Made by a program: the position numbers and the translations under genes
Notes under the pieces: model-generated
Seen by the model: the letters and a program-made list of their open reading frames with translations, nothing else
What the model was told of the DNA's origin: nothing
Databases searched by the model: none
DNA from: Streptomyces sp. BHT-5-2
Lineage (GTDB): Bacteria; Actinomycetota; Actinomycetes; Streptomycetales; Streptomycetaceae
NCBI RefSeq assembly: GCF_019774615.1
Contig: NZ_CP081496.1
Location: 496,001 to 560,000, forward strand
DNA length: 64,000 bases
Reading direction: 5' to 3'
Shown here: piece by piece, positions 1-8,079 of the stretch
Numbering within the stretch: position 1 is the stretch's first letter
How the letters are laid out: every line of letters starts with the position of its first letter

Positions 1-293
1 CCGACGACCAGGTCGGCGAGGCCCAGCGCGAGGCTGCAGGTGCCGTAGAGGAAGGCGACCTCGGGGAGGGTGAAGCCGCCGAGCGCGCGGACCCGGGAGA
101 ACATCAGCAGGATCGCGGCGAAGTCCAGTGCGCTGCCGGCGAAGTTGCCGAACGTCATCAGGGCGAACGAGGTCCGGTAGGCGAGCGTGGAGCGCACCCA
201 CATCCAGGCGATCAGCCCGTACGCGTACACCCCGTGCCCGAGGGCGCGCAGCGGACCCTCGGGTGCGCCGGGGCCGCCGTCCCGGCTAGCCAC
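1..293 (-). CDS. ABC-2 type transporter permease, N-terminal part (3' end outside window)
   Basis: Membrane subunit of an ABC exporter, truncated by the left edge; about 97 N-terminal residues are visible. Reading starts at a GTG that overlaps the last 8 bases of the upstream permease gene, and no other frame stays open. The protein opens with a short Gly/Pro-rich stretch. A first hydrophobic segment follows (residues about 22-32), then a 'TLAYRTSFALMTFG' stretch and further hydrophobic segments, as in the second permease of ABC-2 (DUF990-like) export pairs. It is translationally coupled to the gene before it. The ATPase subunit is not in the window and is probably to the left. Substrate unknown. 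Confidence 0.75.
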   Translation of the reverse strand, partial: MASRDGGPGAPEGPLRALGHGVYAYGLIAWMWVRSTLAYRTSFALMTFGNFAGSALDFAAILLMFSRVRALGGFTLPEVAFLYGTCSLALGLADLVV

Positions 294-1080
294 CCTGGAC
301 CACCACCTTGCGGGTGGCGGCCGACTGCACCAGGCGCCCCAGGGCCAGCAGCGCCGCCGCCCAGGCCGCCTGGAACGCCAGTCCGCGCAGCAGCGCCGGG
401 CCGGTCCGGGCGCCGATCAGGATGTCGGCCGGGACCTGGAGCAGCGCGGCCCACGGCAGCAGCTGGGCGGCGTCGGCCAGTCCGCCGGGGAAGACCCGCA
501 GCGGCAGCACCATCCCGGAGAAGAACATGCAGGACAGCCCGCCGACCATGGCCAGTCCGGAGCTGTCCAGCAGCCAGAACGCCGACAGTGCGACGAGGTA
601 GCGCAGCGCGAAGCTGACCACGACGCCCAGCAGCGCCGACAGCAGGAACCAGCCCCAGGTCGGCGGGTCGCCGGGGAGCGCCAGCGGGAAGGCCAGGGCG
701 CCCACCGCGAGCGGCACCACGCCGCGGCCGAGCAGTTGGAGGCCGGCCCGGCCCAGGTCCGCGGCGAGCCACCACAGCTGGAGGTCGGCGGGCCGGTAGA
801 GGTCCACCGCGATGTCGCCGCTGCGGATCCGCTCCTGGAGCTCGTCCAGGCCGCCGGTGGCGATCAGGGCGACGGCCAGCAGGGCCTGTCCGGCCCAGGC
901 GAAGGTCAGCGCCTGGGCCGGGCCGTAGCCGCCCAGGTGCGGCCGCTGGTCCCACAGGGCGAGGTAGGTGTAGGCGATGATGAAGCCGAAGACGGTGTTG
1001 GTGACGATGCCGGCGACGGTGGCGGCGCGGTAGGTGGCGTACCGCCGGAAGCTGCCGGCCGCCACCGCGACGTACAACAC
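286..1080 (-). CDS. ABC-2 family transporter permease
   Basis: Integral membrane subunit (264 aa) of an ABC-type exporter. About six hydrophobic segments are visible, with the family-typical N-terminus 'FRRYATYRAATVAGIVTN' and a central amphipathic part ('IRSGDIAVDLYRPADLQ') seen in the paired ABC-2 (DUF990-like) permeases. The frame is open further upstream, to about 1209. I chose the GTG at 1080 because a GGGGGGAG stretch lies about 5-10 bases before it and the protein then starts at the conserved first transmembrane region. It is followed by, and overlaps, a second permease, so the two probably form a heterodimer. Substrate cannot be told from sequence. Confidence 0.8.
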   Translation of the reverse strand: MLYVAVAAGSFRRYATYRAATVAGIVTNTVFGFIIAYTYLALWDQRPHLGGYGPAQALTFAWAGQALLAVALIATGGLDELQERIRSGDIAVDLYRPADLQLWWLAADLGRAGLQLLGRGVVPLAVGALAFPLALPGDPPTWGWFLLSALLGVVVSFALRYLVALSAFWLLDSSGLAMVGGLSCMFFSGMVLPLRVFPGGLADAAQLLPWAALLQVPADILIGARTGPALLRGLAFQAAWAAALLALGRLVQSAATRKVVVQGG

Positions 1081-1492
1081 GCCGTGCTCCCCCCGCTCCT
1101 GGTCGATCGGCTCGTGGCCGGTCCGTTGGTGGCCGTTCCGTCCGGGGTGTGCGGACGGCGGGCATCGGAGCCTAGGGTCCGCCCGCGGTGGGCACCATCG
1201 ATTTATCACTCGTTCGGGTGGGGCAGGGGCGCGTTCGGCCGCTCGCGGGGCGGACGCGGTTGCGTGCCACCCCCGACGAACGGGACAGATGATGCGAAAG
1301 TTTTCTACCGGGCGTCAGTTGCCTTTCCCGGCATAGCGCATGGAACACCGCACGCGCGCACCGCACGGCACACCGCACCGCGGTCCGTACGACCCGCACC
1401 CGGTCCGCACCCGCCCGACACCACACAGGTCCTGACACGACACCGCTCCGCCGCGGTACAACCTCCGGCGGTGGCCGAGGAGTCACACAGAC
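1081..1492. other. Intergenic region between divergent permease and PBP genes
   Basis: About 410 bases without a supported gene between the divergent permease (-) and penicillin-binding protein (+) genes. It should contain both promoters. The AT-richest piece is around 1295-1340. No hairpin terminator or recognisable operator was seen; the right half is a low-complexity run of CGCACCGCAC-like repeats. Confidence 0.5.
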
Positions 1493-3775
1493 ATGAGCGA
1501 CGACGCGCGGCACGACGGCACGGGCAGCGAGCCCGGCGAGCCCGACGAGACCGACGCGGCAGCCGCCGCCCGCCCCCGGCGCACGGGCTGGCGCCGGCTC
1601 CTGCCGACCTGGCGGATGACGGTGGGCGGCGTACTGCTCCTGCTGCTGCTGATCGTGGGCGGGCTGACCGCCGGCTACCTCCTCGTCGGCATCCCGCCCG
1701 CCAACAGCGCCGCGAAGGCGCAGAGCAACGTCTACCTCTACTCCGACGGCACGGAACTGGCCCGCGACGGCGACGTCAACCGCGAGAACGTCCCGCTCGG
1801 CCAGGTGCCCAGGACCGTCCAGCGGGCCGTACTGGCCGCCGAGGACCGGGACTTCTACGCCGAGTCCGCGGTCGACCCGGCCGCGATGCTGCGGGCCGCC
1901 TGGAACACCGTCATCGGCAAGGGCAGACAGTCCGGCTCCACCGTCACCCAGCAGTACGTCAAGAACTACTACCTCGGCCAGGAACAGACCCTCACCCGCA
2001 AGGCCAAGGAGTTCTTCATCGCCATCAAGCTGGACCGCGAGGAGTCCAAGGACCAGATCCTCCAGGGCTACCTCAACACCAGCTACTACGGCCGCAACGC
2101 CTACGGCATCCAGGCCGCCGCCCAGGCGTACTACGGCAAGAACGTCGGCGCCCTGACCACCGCCGAGGGCGCCTACCTCGCCGCGCTCCTCAACGCCCCC
2201 AGCGCCTACGACATCACCGCCCACCCCGAGAACCGGCCGCGCGCCGTGGCCCGCTGGAACTACGTGCTGGACGGCATGGTCGAGCAGAAGTGGCTGGGCC
2301 GCGCCGAACGCGCCGCGATGACCTTCCCCGCCCTCGTCCAGGCCCGCGCCTCGGCCGGCCTCTCCGGGCAGCGCGGCTATCTCGTCGAAGCCGTCCGGGA
2401 CTACCTCACCGGCCACGACGTCGTCGACGAGAACACCCTCCGGGCCGGCGGCTACCGCATCACCACCACCATCGACCGCAAGCGGCAGAACGCCTTCGTC
2501 AGATCCGTCCGCACCCAGCTGATGGACCGGCTCGACGGCGACCGCGCGGTGGACCGCGCGGTCCGGGCCGGCGGCGCCTCCATCGACCCCGCCACCGGCC
2601 GGGTCGTCGCCCTCTACGGCGGCGTCGACTACGCCAAGCAGTACGTCAACAGCGCCACCCGGCGCGACTACCAGGTCGGCTCCACCTTCAAGCCGCTGGT
2701 CTTCGCCGCCGCCGTCCAGCACCACTCCGTCACCCAGGACGGCTCCCCGATCACCCCCCGCACCGTCTACGACGGCACCGACAAGCGAATGACGATCAGT
2801 CACGGCCGCCCCACCGGCTTCGCCCCCGCCAACGAGGACGACCGCTCCTACGGCCCGATCACCGTCACCGAGGCCACCGACAAGTCCGTCAACGCGGTCT
2901 ACGCCCAGATGGGCATCGACGTCGGCCCGGGCACCGTCCGCAAGACCGCGGTCGCCCTCGGGGTCCCCGCCGACGCCCCCGGCCTCGCCGCCTCCCGGGG
3001 CGCCATCGCCCTGGGCACCGCGACCCCCAGCGTGCTGGACATGACCGAGGTCTACGCGACCCTGGCGCGGCACGGCCGGCAGCTCCCGTACACCCTGGTC
3101 GACCACGTCACCAAAGCCGGCGAGGAGATCGACCTGCCGGAGCGCGAGCAGACCACCGCCGTCGAGCGGGCCGCCGCCGACACCACCACCCACATCCTGC
3201 GCAGCGTCGTCGACGGCGGCACCGGCACCGCCGCGCAGGCCGCCGGGCGCCCGGCGGCCGGCAAGACCGGCACCGCCGAGCAGGACAAGGCCGCCTGGTT
3301 CGCCGGCTACACCCCCGACCTGGCCACCGTCGTGGCCGTCCTGGGCCAGCACCCGCAGACCGCCGCCCAGGAACCGCTCTACGGCGCGGCCGGCCTGGAC
3401 CGCGTCAACGGCGGCGACTTCCCCGCCCGGATCTGGGCCGACTACACGTCGGCGGCGCTGGCCGGCCACCCGGTCCGCAACTTCGACCTGCGGCTCCAGG
3501 AGGGCGCCGAACCCAGCCCGTCCGCCTCGCCGTCCGCCGATGCGTCGGCGTCCCCGAGCGATTCGGCCTCCCCCGGCACCGGCCCGTCCGGCAGCCCCAC
3601 CCCCAGCGGCACCGGGACGCCCACCGGGACCGGCGCCCCCACCGGCCCGACCGGCGAGCCGACCCTGCCCCCGACCCCCACCGACCTGCCGCCCACCACC
3701 GAACCCACCGAGGAGTTCCCGACCGTGGTCCCGCCCGACGCGGAAGAACTGACCCGGCACTGGGGCGGCGGCTGA
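1493..3775 (+). CDS. Class A penicillin-binding protein (glycosyltransferase/transpeptidase)
   Basis: Bifunctional peptidoglycan synthase (760 aa) that polymerises and cross-links cell wall outside the membrane. A cytoplasmic tail (1-40) is followed by one transmembrane anchor (about 43-65). The GT51 glycosyltransferase domain shows the catalytic motif EDRDFY with Glu117 and the 'GSTVTQQYVKN' motif near 148-158. The transpeptidase domain has all three penicillin-binding motifs: STFK with nucleophile Ser397, SVN at 465-467 and KTG at 591-593. The last 90 residues are a Ser/Pro/Thr-rich tail (about 672-750) of the kind common in actinobacterial PBPs. The ATG follows GAGGAG about 9 bases upstream. 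It stands alone, with the convergent exporter gene beginning 37 bases after its stop. Confidence 0.95.
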   Translation: MSDDARHDGTGSEPGEPDETDAAAAARPRRTGWRRLLPTWRMTVGGVLLLLLLIVGGLTAGYLLVGIPPANSAAKAQSNVYLYSDGTELARDGDVNRENVPLGQVPRTVQRAVLAAEDRDFYAESAVDPAAMLRAAWNTVIGKGRQSGSTVTQQYVKNYYLGQEQTLTRKAKEFFIAIKLDREESKDQILQGYLNTSYYGRNAYGIQAAAQAYYGKNVGALTTAEGAYLAALLNAPSAYDITAHPENRPRAVARWNYVLDGMVEQKWLGRAERAAMTFPALVQARASAGLSGQRGYLVEAVRDYLTGHDVVDENTLRAGGYRITTTIDRKRQNAFVRSVRTQLMDRLDGDRAVDRAVRAGGASIDPATGRVVALYGGVDYAKQYVNSATRRDYQVGSTFKPLVFAAAVQHHSVTQDGSPITPRTVYDGTDKRMTISHGRPTGFAPANEDDRSYGPITVTEATDKSVNAVYAQMGIDVGPGTVRKTAVALGVPADAPGLAASRGAIALGTATPSVLDMTEVYATLARHGRQLPYTLVDHVTKAGEEIDLPEREQTTAVERAAADTTTHILRSVVDGGTGTAAQAAGRPAAGKTGTAEQDKAAWFAGYTPDLATVVAVLGQHPQTAAQEPLYGAAGLDRVNGGDFPARIWADYTSAALAGHPVRNFDLRLQEGAEPSPSASPSADASASPSDSASPGTGPSGSPTPSGTGTPTGTGAPTGPTGEPTLPPTPTDLPPTTEPTEEFPTVVPPDAEELTRHWGGG

Positions 3776-3812
3776 CCGGCCGGCGGGCGGCGGCCGTCGG
3801 CCGGTGGCGCCG

Positions 3813-4133
3813 TCAGTGGCCGGACGTGGCCTTCAACCCCACCACCGCCACCAGCAGCAGACAGATGAAGAAGATCCGCGCGGCGGTCATCGGCTCGCCG
3901 AGCACGAGCATGCCGACCACCGCCGCCCCGGCTGCGCCGATGCCGACCCAGACGCCGTACGCGGTGCCGATCGGCAGAGTCCGGGCCGCGTAGGAGAGCA
4001 GCACCATGCTGGCGACGATGCCGGCGCCGGTGGCCACACTGGGCCACAGCCGGGTGAACCCGTCGGTGAACTTCATCCCGATCGACCAGCCGACCTCCAG
4101 CAGACCGGCGACGAGGAGCAGGATCCATGCCAT
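3813..4133 (-). CDS. gdx: SMR-family guanidinium exporter Gdx (SugE)
   Basis: Small multidrug resistance transporter of 106 residues with four transmembrane helices. It opens 'MAWILLLVAGLLEVGWS' and carries the essential membrane Glu13 in the GLLEV context, as in E. coli SugE/Gdx. 'GTAYGVWVGIGA' in helix 3 and 'LGEPMT' are typical of the SugE branch rather than the EmrE branch. Family members of this branch export guanidinium in exchange for protons. The ATG at 4133 is preceded by a strong GGAGGTG site. Assignment is greatly strengthened by the guanidine-III riboswitch in the 5' leader. It should therefore be made when guanidine accumulates. Confidence 0.93.
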   Translation of the reverse strand: MAWILLLVAGLLEVGWSIGMKFTDGFTRLWPSVATGAGIVASMVLLSYAARTLPIGTAYGVWVGIGAAGAAVVGMLVLGEPMTAARIFFICLLLVAVVGLKATSGH

Positions 4134-4167
4134 GACGGCACCTCCGTGAAAGAGCTTCAACAGGGGT

Positions 4168-4208
4168 GCGTCGTCTTGTCCTGACCCGGTACGGCGCGTC
4201 TCGTCGGG
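4168..4208 (-). promoter_or_regulatory. Guanidine-III (ykkC-III) riboswitch controlling gdx
   Basis: On the minus strand this 41-nt segment reads CCCGACGAGACGCGCC followed by GTACCGGGTCAGGACAAGAC and then GACGC. It matches the Thermobifida fusca guanidine-III aptamer, as I recall it, almost base for base: the ACGAG, GCGCCGTACC and GGTCAGGACAAGACG blocks are all present. P1 (CCCG/CGGG) differs from T. fusca but still pairs, a compensatory change. The pseudoknot helix GCGCCGT/ACGACGC has one C-A mismatch. It ends about 35 bases before the gdx ATG. The 3' strand (GACGCACC) can alternatively pair with the Shine-Dalgarno region GGTGCCGTC, which suggests a translational ON switch; that mechanism is inference. 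Confidence 0.92.
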
Positions 4209-4228
4209 TGCCCCCGAGGCTAGCAAAA

Positions 4229-4274
4229 GGCTCCCCCACCGGCGGTGACACGGATCACCGCCGACGGGGGAGCC
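4229..4274 (-). terminator. Rho-independent terminator after the GroES-like gene
   Basis: Twenty-base arms at 4229-4248 and 4255-4274 (GGCTCCCCC.. / ..GGGGGAGCC) with a 6-base loop. On the minus strand the hairpin is followed directly by TTTTG. It lies downstream of the GroES-like gene and just 5' of the guanidine riboswitch, separating the two transcripts. Confidence 0.85.
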
Positions 4275-4294
4275 CCTCGGCCACGAACGCGGCG

Positions 4295-4645
4295 CTACAG
4301 ATACAGACCGGTCGAGTCGTCGGCGCCCTCCAGGCGCTCCGCGGCCACCGCGTGCAGATCACGCTCGCGCATCAGCACGTACGCCACCCCGCGCACCTCG
4401 ACCTCCGCCCGGTCCTCGGGGTCGTAGAGCACCCGGTCGCCCACCTCGACGGTCCGTACGTTCTGCCCCACCGCGACCACCTCGGCCCAGGCCAGGCGAC
4501 GGCCGACCGCCGCGGTCGCGGGAATGACGATGCCGCCGGACGAACGGCGCTCGCCCTCGGGGATGTCCGTCCGGACCAGCACACGGTCGTGCAGCATCCG
4601 GATCGGCAGCTTGTCGTGGGTGTCCTTGGTGTTATTCGGGCTCAC
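4295..4645 (-). CDS. GroES-like co-chaperonin family protein
   Basis: A 116-residue protein with a GroES fold: 'MLHDRVLVRTDIPEGERRSSGGIVIP' matches the N-terminal beta strands and mobile loop of chaperonin-10, and 'VEVGDRVLYDP' the C-terminal barrel. It is a paralogue rather than the housekeeping groES, since no groEL lies beside it and the C-terminal half ('EVRGVAYVLMRERDLHAV') is diverged but retains the terminal ERDLHA-type motif. The start is uncertain: I took GTG 4645 (SPNNTKD), but GTG 4675 in the same frame is possible and neither has a strong ribosome binding site. Function as a chaperonin lid is not proven. Confidence 0.8.
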   Translation of the reverse strand: MSPNNTKDTHDKLPIRMLHDRVLVRTDIPEGERRSSGGIVIPATAAVGRRLAWAEVVAVGQNVRTVEVGDRVLYDPEDRAEVEVRGVAYVLMRERDLHAVAAERLEGADDSTGLYL

Positions 4646-4725
4646 GGCACGACCGTACCTGTCCCACGGCGGCACTCACGCACCGCGGGCCGGATCCGGT
4701 GGACCGGACGGGCCCCGGGAACGCG

Positions 4726-5046
4726 CTACTTGCGCCGCTTCTTCGAACCCAGCACCAGCAGACCGACCACCGCCACCCCGACCACGGCCACCGGGACGAT
4801 CCGCTCCAGACGCGGCGCCCCCTCCTCGGACACCAGCTGGCCGCGCACGTCCGAAACCAGGCGGTTGACGGCCACATAGGCCCGCCCCGCCGTACGGTCC
4901 ACCGCCGCCGTCGCCTTCGCCTTCGCCTCGTCCATGATCGTCTTCGGGTGCAGCCGAACGCCGATCTCGTCGAGCGTCACGGCGAGATCCTGCCGCCTGC
5001 GGACGATGTCCGCCTCGATCTGGGCAGGGGTCCTGGCTTCCGACAC
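4726..5046 (-). CDS. DUF3618 domain membrane protein
   Basis: A 106-residue protein. Its N-terminal half 'RTPAQIEADIVRRRQDLAVTLDEIGVRLHPK' is the DUF3618 signature found in actinobacterial membrane-associated proteins. One C-terminal transmembrane helix (about 84-100) ends in a Lys/Arg-rich tail, so the bulk is probably cytoplasmic with a tail anchor. The GTG start has GGAGG 5 bases upstream. Function unknown; it is a single gene, with the GroES-like gene 80 bases downstream on the same strand. Confidence 0.85.
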   Translation of the reverse strand: MSEARTPAQIEADIVRRRQDLAVTLDEIGVRLHPKTIMDEAKAKATAAVDRTAGRAYVAVNRLVSDVRGQLVSEEGAPRLERIVPVAVVGVAVVGLLVLGSKKRRK

Positions 5047-5300
5047 CGCGCCGCCTCCGTCATCTCGTGCCGATGCGTACGGGGGCCGGACGCGTACCGG
5101 GGCCGCCTCGTACGGAACCGGCCACTTCGATCATGTGCCGATTCGTGAAGGACAGTCTGTCAGCTCGCACCCGCGTGCGCCCCACAGCACCCCCGTTTCG
5201 CGCCGCCACGACGCCCCCGCCGCACACCAGGCCCCCCGCTGGCTAATGTCGGGGACGTCCGACCATCCGCAGCACCACCGCAAGGAGACGGAGACCCACC

Positions 5301-5768
5301 ATGAGTGAGCGACTCCAGCCCGGCGACACCGCACCCGCCTTCACGCTCCCCGACGCCGACGGCAAGCAGGTCTCGCTCGCCGACCACAAGGGACGCAAGG
5401 TCATCGTCTACTTCTACCCCGCGGCACTGACCCCCGGCTGCACCAAGCAGGCCTGCGACTTCACCGACAACCTCGACTTCCTCGCCGGCCACGGCTACGA
5501 CGTCATCGGCATCTCCCCCGACAAGCCGGAGAAGCTCGCCAAGTTCCGCGAGAAGGAGGACCTGAAGGTCACCCTGCTCGGCGACCCCGACAAAGAGGTG
5601 CTCACCGCCTACGGCGCCTTCGGCGAGAAGAAGCTCTACGGCAAGACCGTCACCGGGGTGATCCGCTCCACCGTGGTCGTCGACGAGGACGGCAAGGTCG
5701 AACGGGCCCTCTACAACGTCAAGGCCACCGGCCACGTCGCCAAGATCATCAAGGATCTGGCGCTGTAG
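5301..5768 (+). CDS. bcp: Thioredoxin-dependent thiol peroxidase, Bcp-type peroxiredoxin
   Basis: Peroxiredoxin of 155 residues, the usual Bcp length, reducing hydrogen peroxide and organic hydroperoxides with thioredoxin. The peroxidatic Cys47 sits in 'LTPGCTKQACDF' and the likely resolving Cys52 is five residues later, the atypical 2-Cys arrangement. The stretch before the active site reads 'YPAALTPGCT' instead of the common YPKDxTPGCT, so the Lys-Asp pair is replaced. AAGGAG lies about 12 bases before the ATG. It is monocistronic and convergent with the histidine kinase gene downstream. Confidence 0.95.
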   Translation: MSERLQPGDTAPAFTLPDADGKQVSLADHKGRKVIVYFYPAALTPGCTKQACDFTDNLDFLAGHGYDVIGISPDKPEKLAKFREKEDLKVTLLGDPDKEVLTAYGAFGEKKLYGKTVTGVIRSTVVVDEDGKVERALYNVKATGHVAKIIKDLAL

Positions 5769-5819
5769 CCCCCGGCACCCCCGCGCCCGCCGGGCCACGG
5801 CCGGCGGCGGCCGCACCAC

Positions 5820-7100
5820 TCACGGTGCCGTCGCCGCCGTCTCCGGCACCGTCACCGTCGCCCGGTCCGGCAACTCCAGCACCGCCTCGGCACCACCGCC
5901 CGCAGCAGCACCGAACTCCAACCGCGCCCCCAGCACCTCCGCCTGCCCCGCGGCGATCGTCAGCCCCAACCCGTGCCCCGTACCCCGCTCCGGCGCCGCC
6001 GTACGGAACCGCCGCGGCCCCTCCGCACACAACTCCGCCGGATAACCCGGCCCGTGATCCCGCACCACGATCCGCGCCCCGGCCACCACCACCTCGATCG
6101 GCGGCTCCCCGTGCTTGGCCGCGTTCGCCAGCAGGTTCACCAGCACCCGCTCCACCCGCCGGCGGTCCGTCTCCACGATCCGCGGCTCCCCCTCGACCAC
6201 CACCGACACCGACAGGTCGTCCACCCCACGCTGCCGGGCCGCCCGCTGCACGATCCCCCGCACCAACGACGGCAGTTCACAGGCGTCCAGATCGGCCCGC
6301 TCCACCCCCGCGTCCAGCCGCGACACCTCCAGCAGATCCTCCACCAGACGCCGCATCGCCTGCGCCCGGTCCTGCACCAGCTCCACCGCCCGCGGCTCCG
6401 GCAACAGCTCCGCCGCCGCCACCAGACCCGCCACCGGCGTCCGCAGCTCGTGCGCCACATCCGCGGTGAACTCCCGCTCCGCCTCCACCCGCGCCGCCAG
6501 CGACGTCGCCATGTGATGCACACTGCGGCCCAACTCGGCCACCTCGTCCCGACCGTCACCGGCCAACGCATCCGCGTCCGGCGGCTCACCCGCCGCGATC
6601 CGCCGGGCCGCCGCCGCACTCAACCGCAACCGCCGCGACAGCCGCTGCGCCACGAACCACGACACCACCGCCATCAGCACGACCGTGCCGCACCCCGCGA
6701 TCAGCAGCGCCCGGTCCAGCGCCACCTGCGCCGGATCGTCCTCCGGGTACGCCGCCGACACCGACAGCGAACGCGTCGGCCGCTCACCCTCGCCACCGAC
6801 CCCGGTCGCCGCCCACACCCGCGGATCGTCGCCACCGCTGAGATACGTCCCCGAACGATCATGGAAGACGGCCTCCCGCAGCGGCGACGGCAGCGTCGCG
6901 TCGTCCAGCTGCGCACCCAGCGCCAGCGTCCCGTCCCGCTCGTAGATCTGCAGCGCCGAACTCAGCCGCTCGTCCTGATACGCCCGGGCCGACCGCTCCC
7001 GCTCGGCGTCCGCGATGTGGTGCACGGCGAACCCGAGCACCACCACCGCAAGCGCCGTCATACCCGAAATGGCCAGGGCGATCCGGCCTCGAATGCCCAT
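5820..7100 (-). CDS. Sensor histidine kinase (orphan)
   Basis: Membrane sensor kinase of about 426 residues. Transmembrane helices at about 8-30 and 131-152 flank an extracytoplasmic sensor loop of about 100 residues. A HAMP linker follows ('LSRRLRLSAAAARRIAAGEP'), then the dimerisation domain with phospho-acceptor His near 217 in 'FTADVAHELRTPVAGL', and the ATPase domain with N box 'NLLANAAKHG', G1 'VVRDHGPGYP' and G2 'GTGHGLGL'. It starts at an ATG sharing an A with the stop of the upstream exported-protein gene (TGATG); a GTG 3 bases earlier is the alternative. No response regulator gene is adjacent, so its partner must be elsewhere. Confidence 0.9.
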   Translation of the reverse strand: MGIRGRIALAISGMTALAVVVLGFAVHHIADAERERSARAYQDERLSSALQIYERDGTLALGAQLDDATLPSPLREAVFHDRSGTYLSGGDDPRVWAATGVGGEGERPTRSLSVSAAYPEDDPAQVALDRALLIAGCGTVVLMAVVSWFVAQRLSRRLRLSAAAARRIAAGEPPDADALAGDGRDEVAELGRSVHHMATSLAARVEAEREFTADVAHELRTPVAGLVAAAELLPEPRAVELVQDRAQAMRRLVEDLLEVSRLDAGVERADLDACELPSLVRGIVQRAARQRGVDDLSVSVVVEGEPRIVETDRRRVERVLVNLLANAAKHGEPPIEVVVAGARIVVRDHGPGYPAELCAEGPRRFRTAAPERGTGHGLGLTIAAGQAEVLGARLEFGAAAGGGAEAVLELPDRATVTVPETAATAP

Positions 7101-7624
7101 CACGCGAGGTTATACATCTCCGTCGTGTCACCGAGCGGCGTGGAGCCCTCGTACGTCACCTCCAGGCCCGTGAAGGCCCGCGCGCCGTCGACCTTCTTCG
7201 CGCCGTAGAGCCGGAACGTCGCCCGGTACCCGGCATCCGTGCCCACCCCGGCCGCGGTCTTCTCGACCTGCACCACACCGTGCCCCTCGGCCTCGTCGGC
7301 GTCATAGCGCTCCCAGGTGATACCGGTCGCCACCATCCCGGCATCCGCGCAGGTCAACGTGATCACCTGAGGACGGATCTCCGGCTCCCCGATCCCACAG
7401 TCCCGGACACCCGGAAGACCGCCGGTCGGCCGGGCACCCGACTTCACCGCACCGTCGGACTTCACACCCTGGACGGCCGAGGTCTTCGGCGCGGCATCCA
7501 CCGCCGACGCACGCTGCGACGCCTGGCTGAACCACACCCCGCCGGCCGCCAGCGCCGTCACCACGACAAAGGCCACCAGGGCGGTGCGCCCGCGCCTCCA
7601 GCGGGCCCCTTCGCGGTCGGTCAT
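7100..7624 (-). CDS. Membrane-anchored exported protein co-transcribed with histidine kinase
   Basis: A 174-residue protein with a basic N-terminus (REGARWRRGR), one hydrophobic segment at about 14-33 that acts as signal anchor, an Ala/Gly/Ser-rich linker and a C-terminal extracytoplasmic domain of about 105 residues. That domain holds two cysteines (in 'RDCGIGEP' and 'LTCADAG') that could form a disulfide. I do not recognise the domain. The ATG has AGGAG directly upstream. Its stop overlaps the kinase start, so it is likely part of the same signalling unit, perhaps presenting or modulating the signal; this role is inference. Confidence 0.75.
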   Translation of the reverse strand: MTDREGARWRRGRTALVAFVVVTALAAGGVWFSQASQRASAVDAAPKTSAVQGVKSDGAVKSGARPTGGLPGVRDCGIGEPEIRPQVITLTCADAGMVATGITWERYDADEAEGHGVVQVEKTAAGVGTDAGYRATFRLYGAKKVDGARAFTGLEVTYEGSTPLGDTTEMYNLA

Positions 7625-8079
7625 CACACACTCCTCCCGGGGCACCTTCGCCCCGTCAACCCCACCAAGCAAACAACGACCGCCGCGACAGCCCCGCACC
7701 GGCCCCCGGAGCCCGCACACACGGCACCGCCCGGCGGCTGCCACTTCCCACACTTCCCGACGACGAAAGCACCCCTTCGGCAGACCTGCGCCGGAAAAGA
7801 TGCCATTTCGCCACCGCCACTCTCCTCTCCCCCCGACACAGGCTGATTGCCCGAATGCCGCGGTGACCCCACGGCTGTGTACCAGTCCTGTAACAAGCCG
7901 CCCCCGCACGACAACCCTCCGCCCCTCCGACATGCACCGGACGGACGGATTCCAGGTGACATACCTCGCGATCACCACCCACAGTGTTTCGACCCGCCCT
8001 CCAGCGTGCAGGCGCACACGTCGTAGTTCCCACGCCCGCGCAGCCCAACCGCGCGCCGACCGACCGGGAGGACCACCGC
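7625..8079. other. Divergent promoter region
   Basis: About 455 bases between the exported-protein/kinase operon (-) and the MFS gene (+). It must hold both promoters. No RNA gene, terminator or known operator was recognised. Open frames crossing it lack coding character and ribosome binding sites. Confidence 0.5.

Noticed and set aside
187..3993. Very long open frame in another phase across the permease and PBP genes
   Set aside because: It runs antisense or out of frame to genes with clear family motifs and its translation is an Arg/Pro-rich low-complexity string, typical of GC-rich shadow frames.
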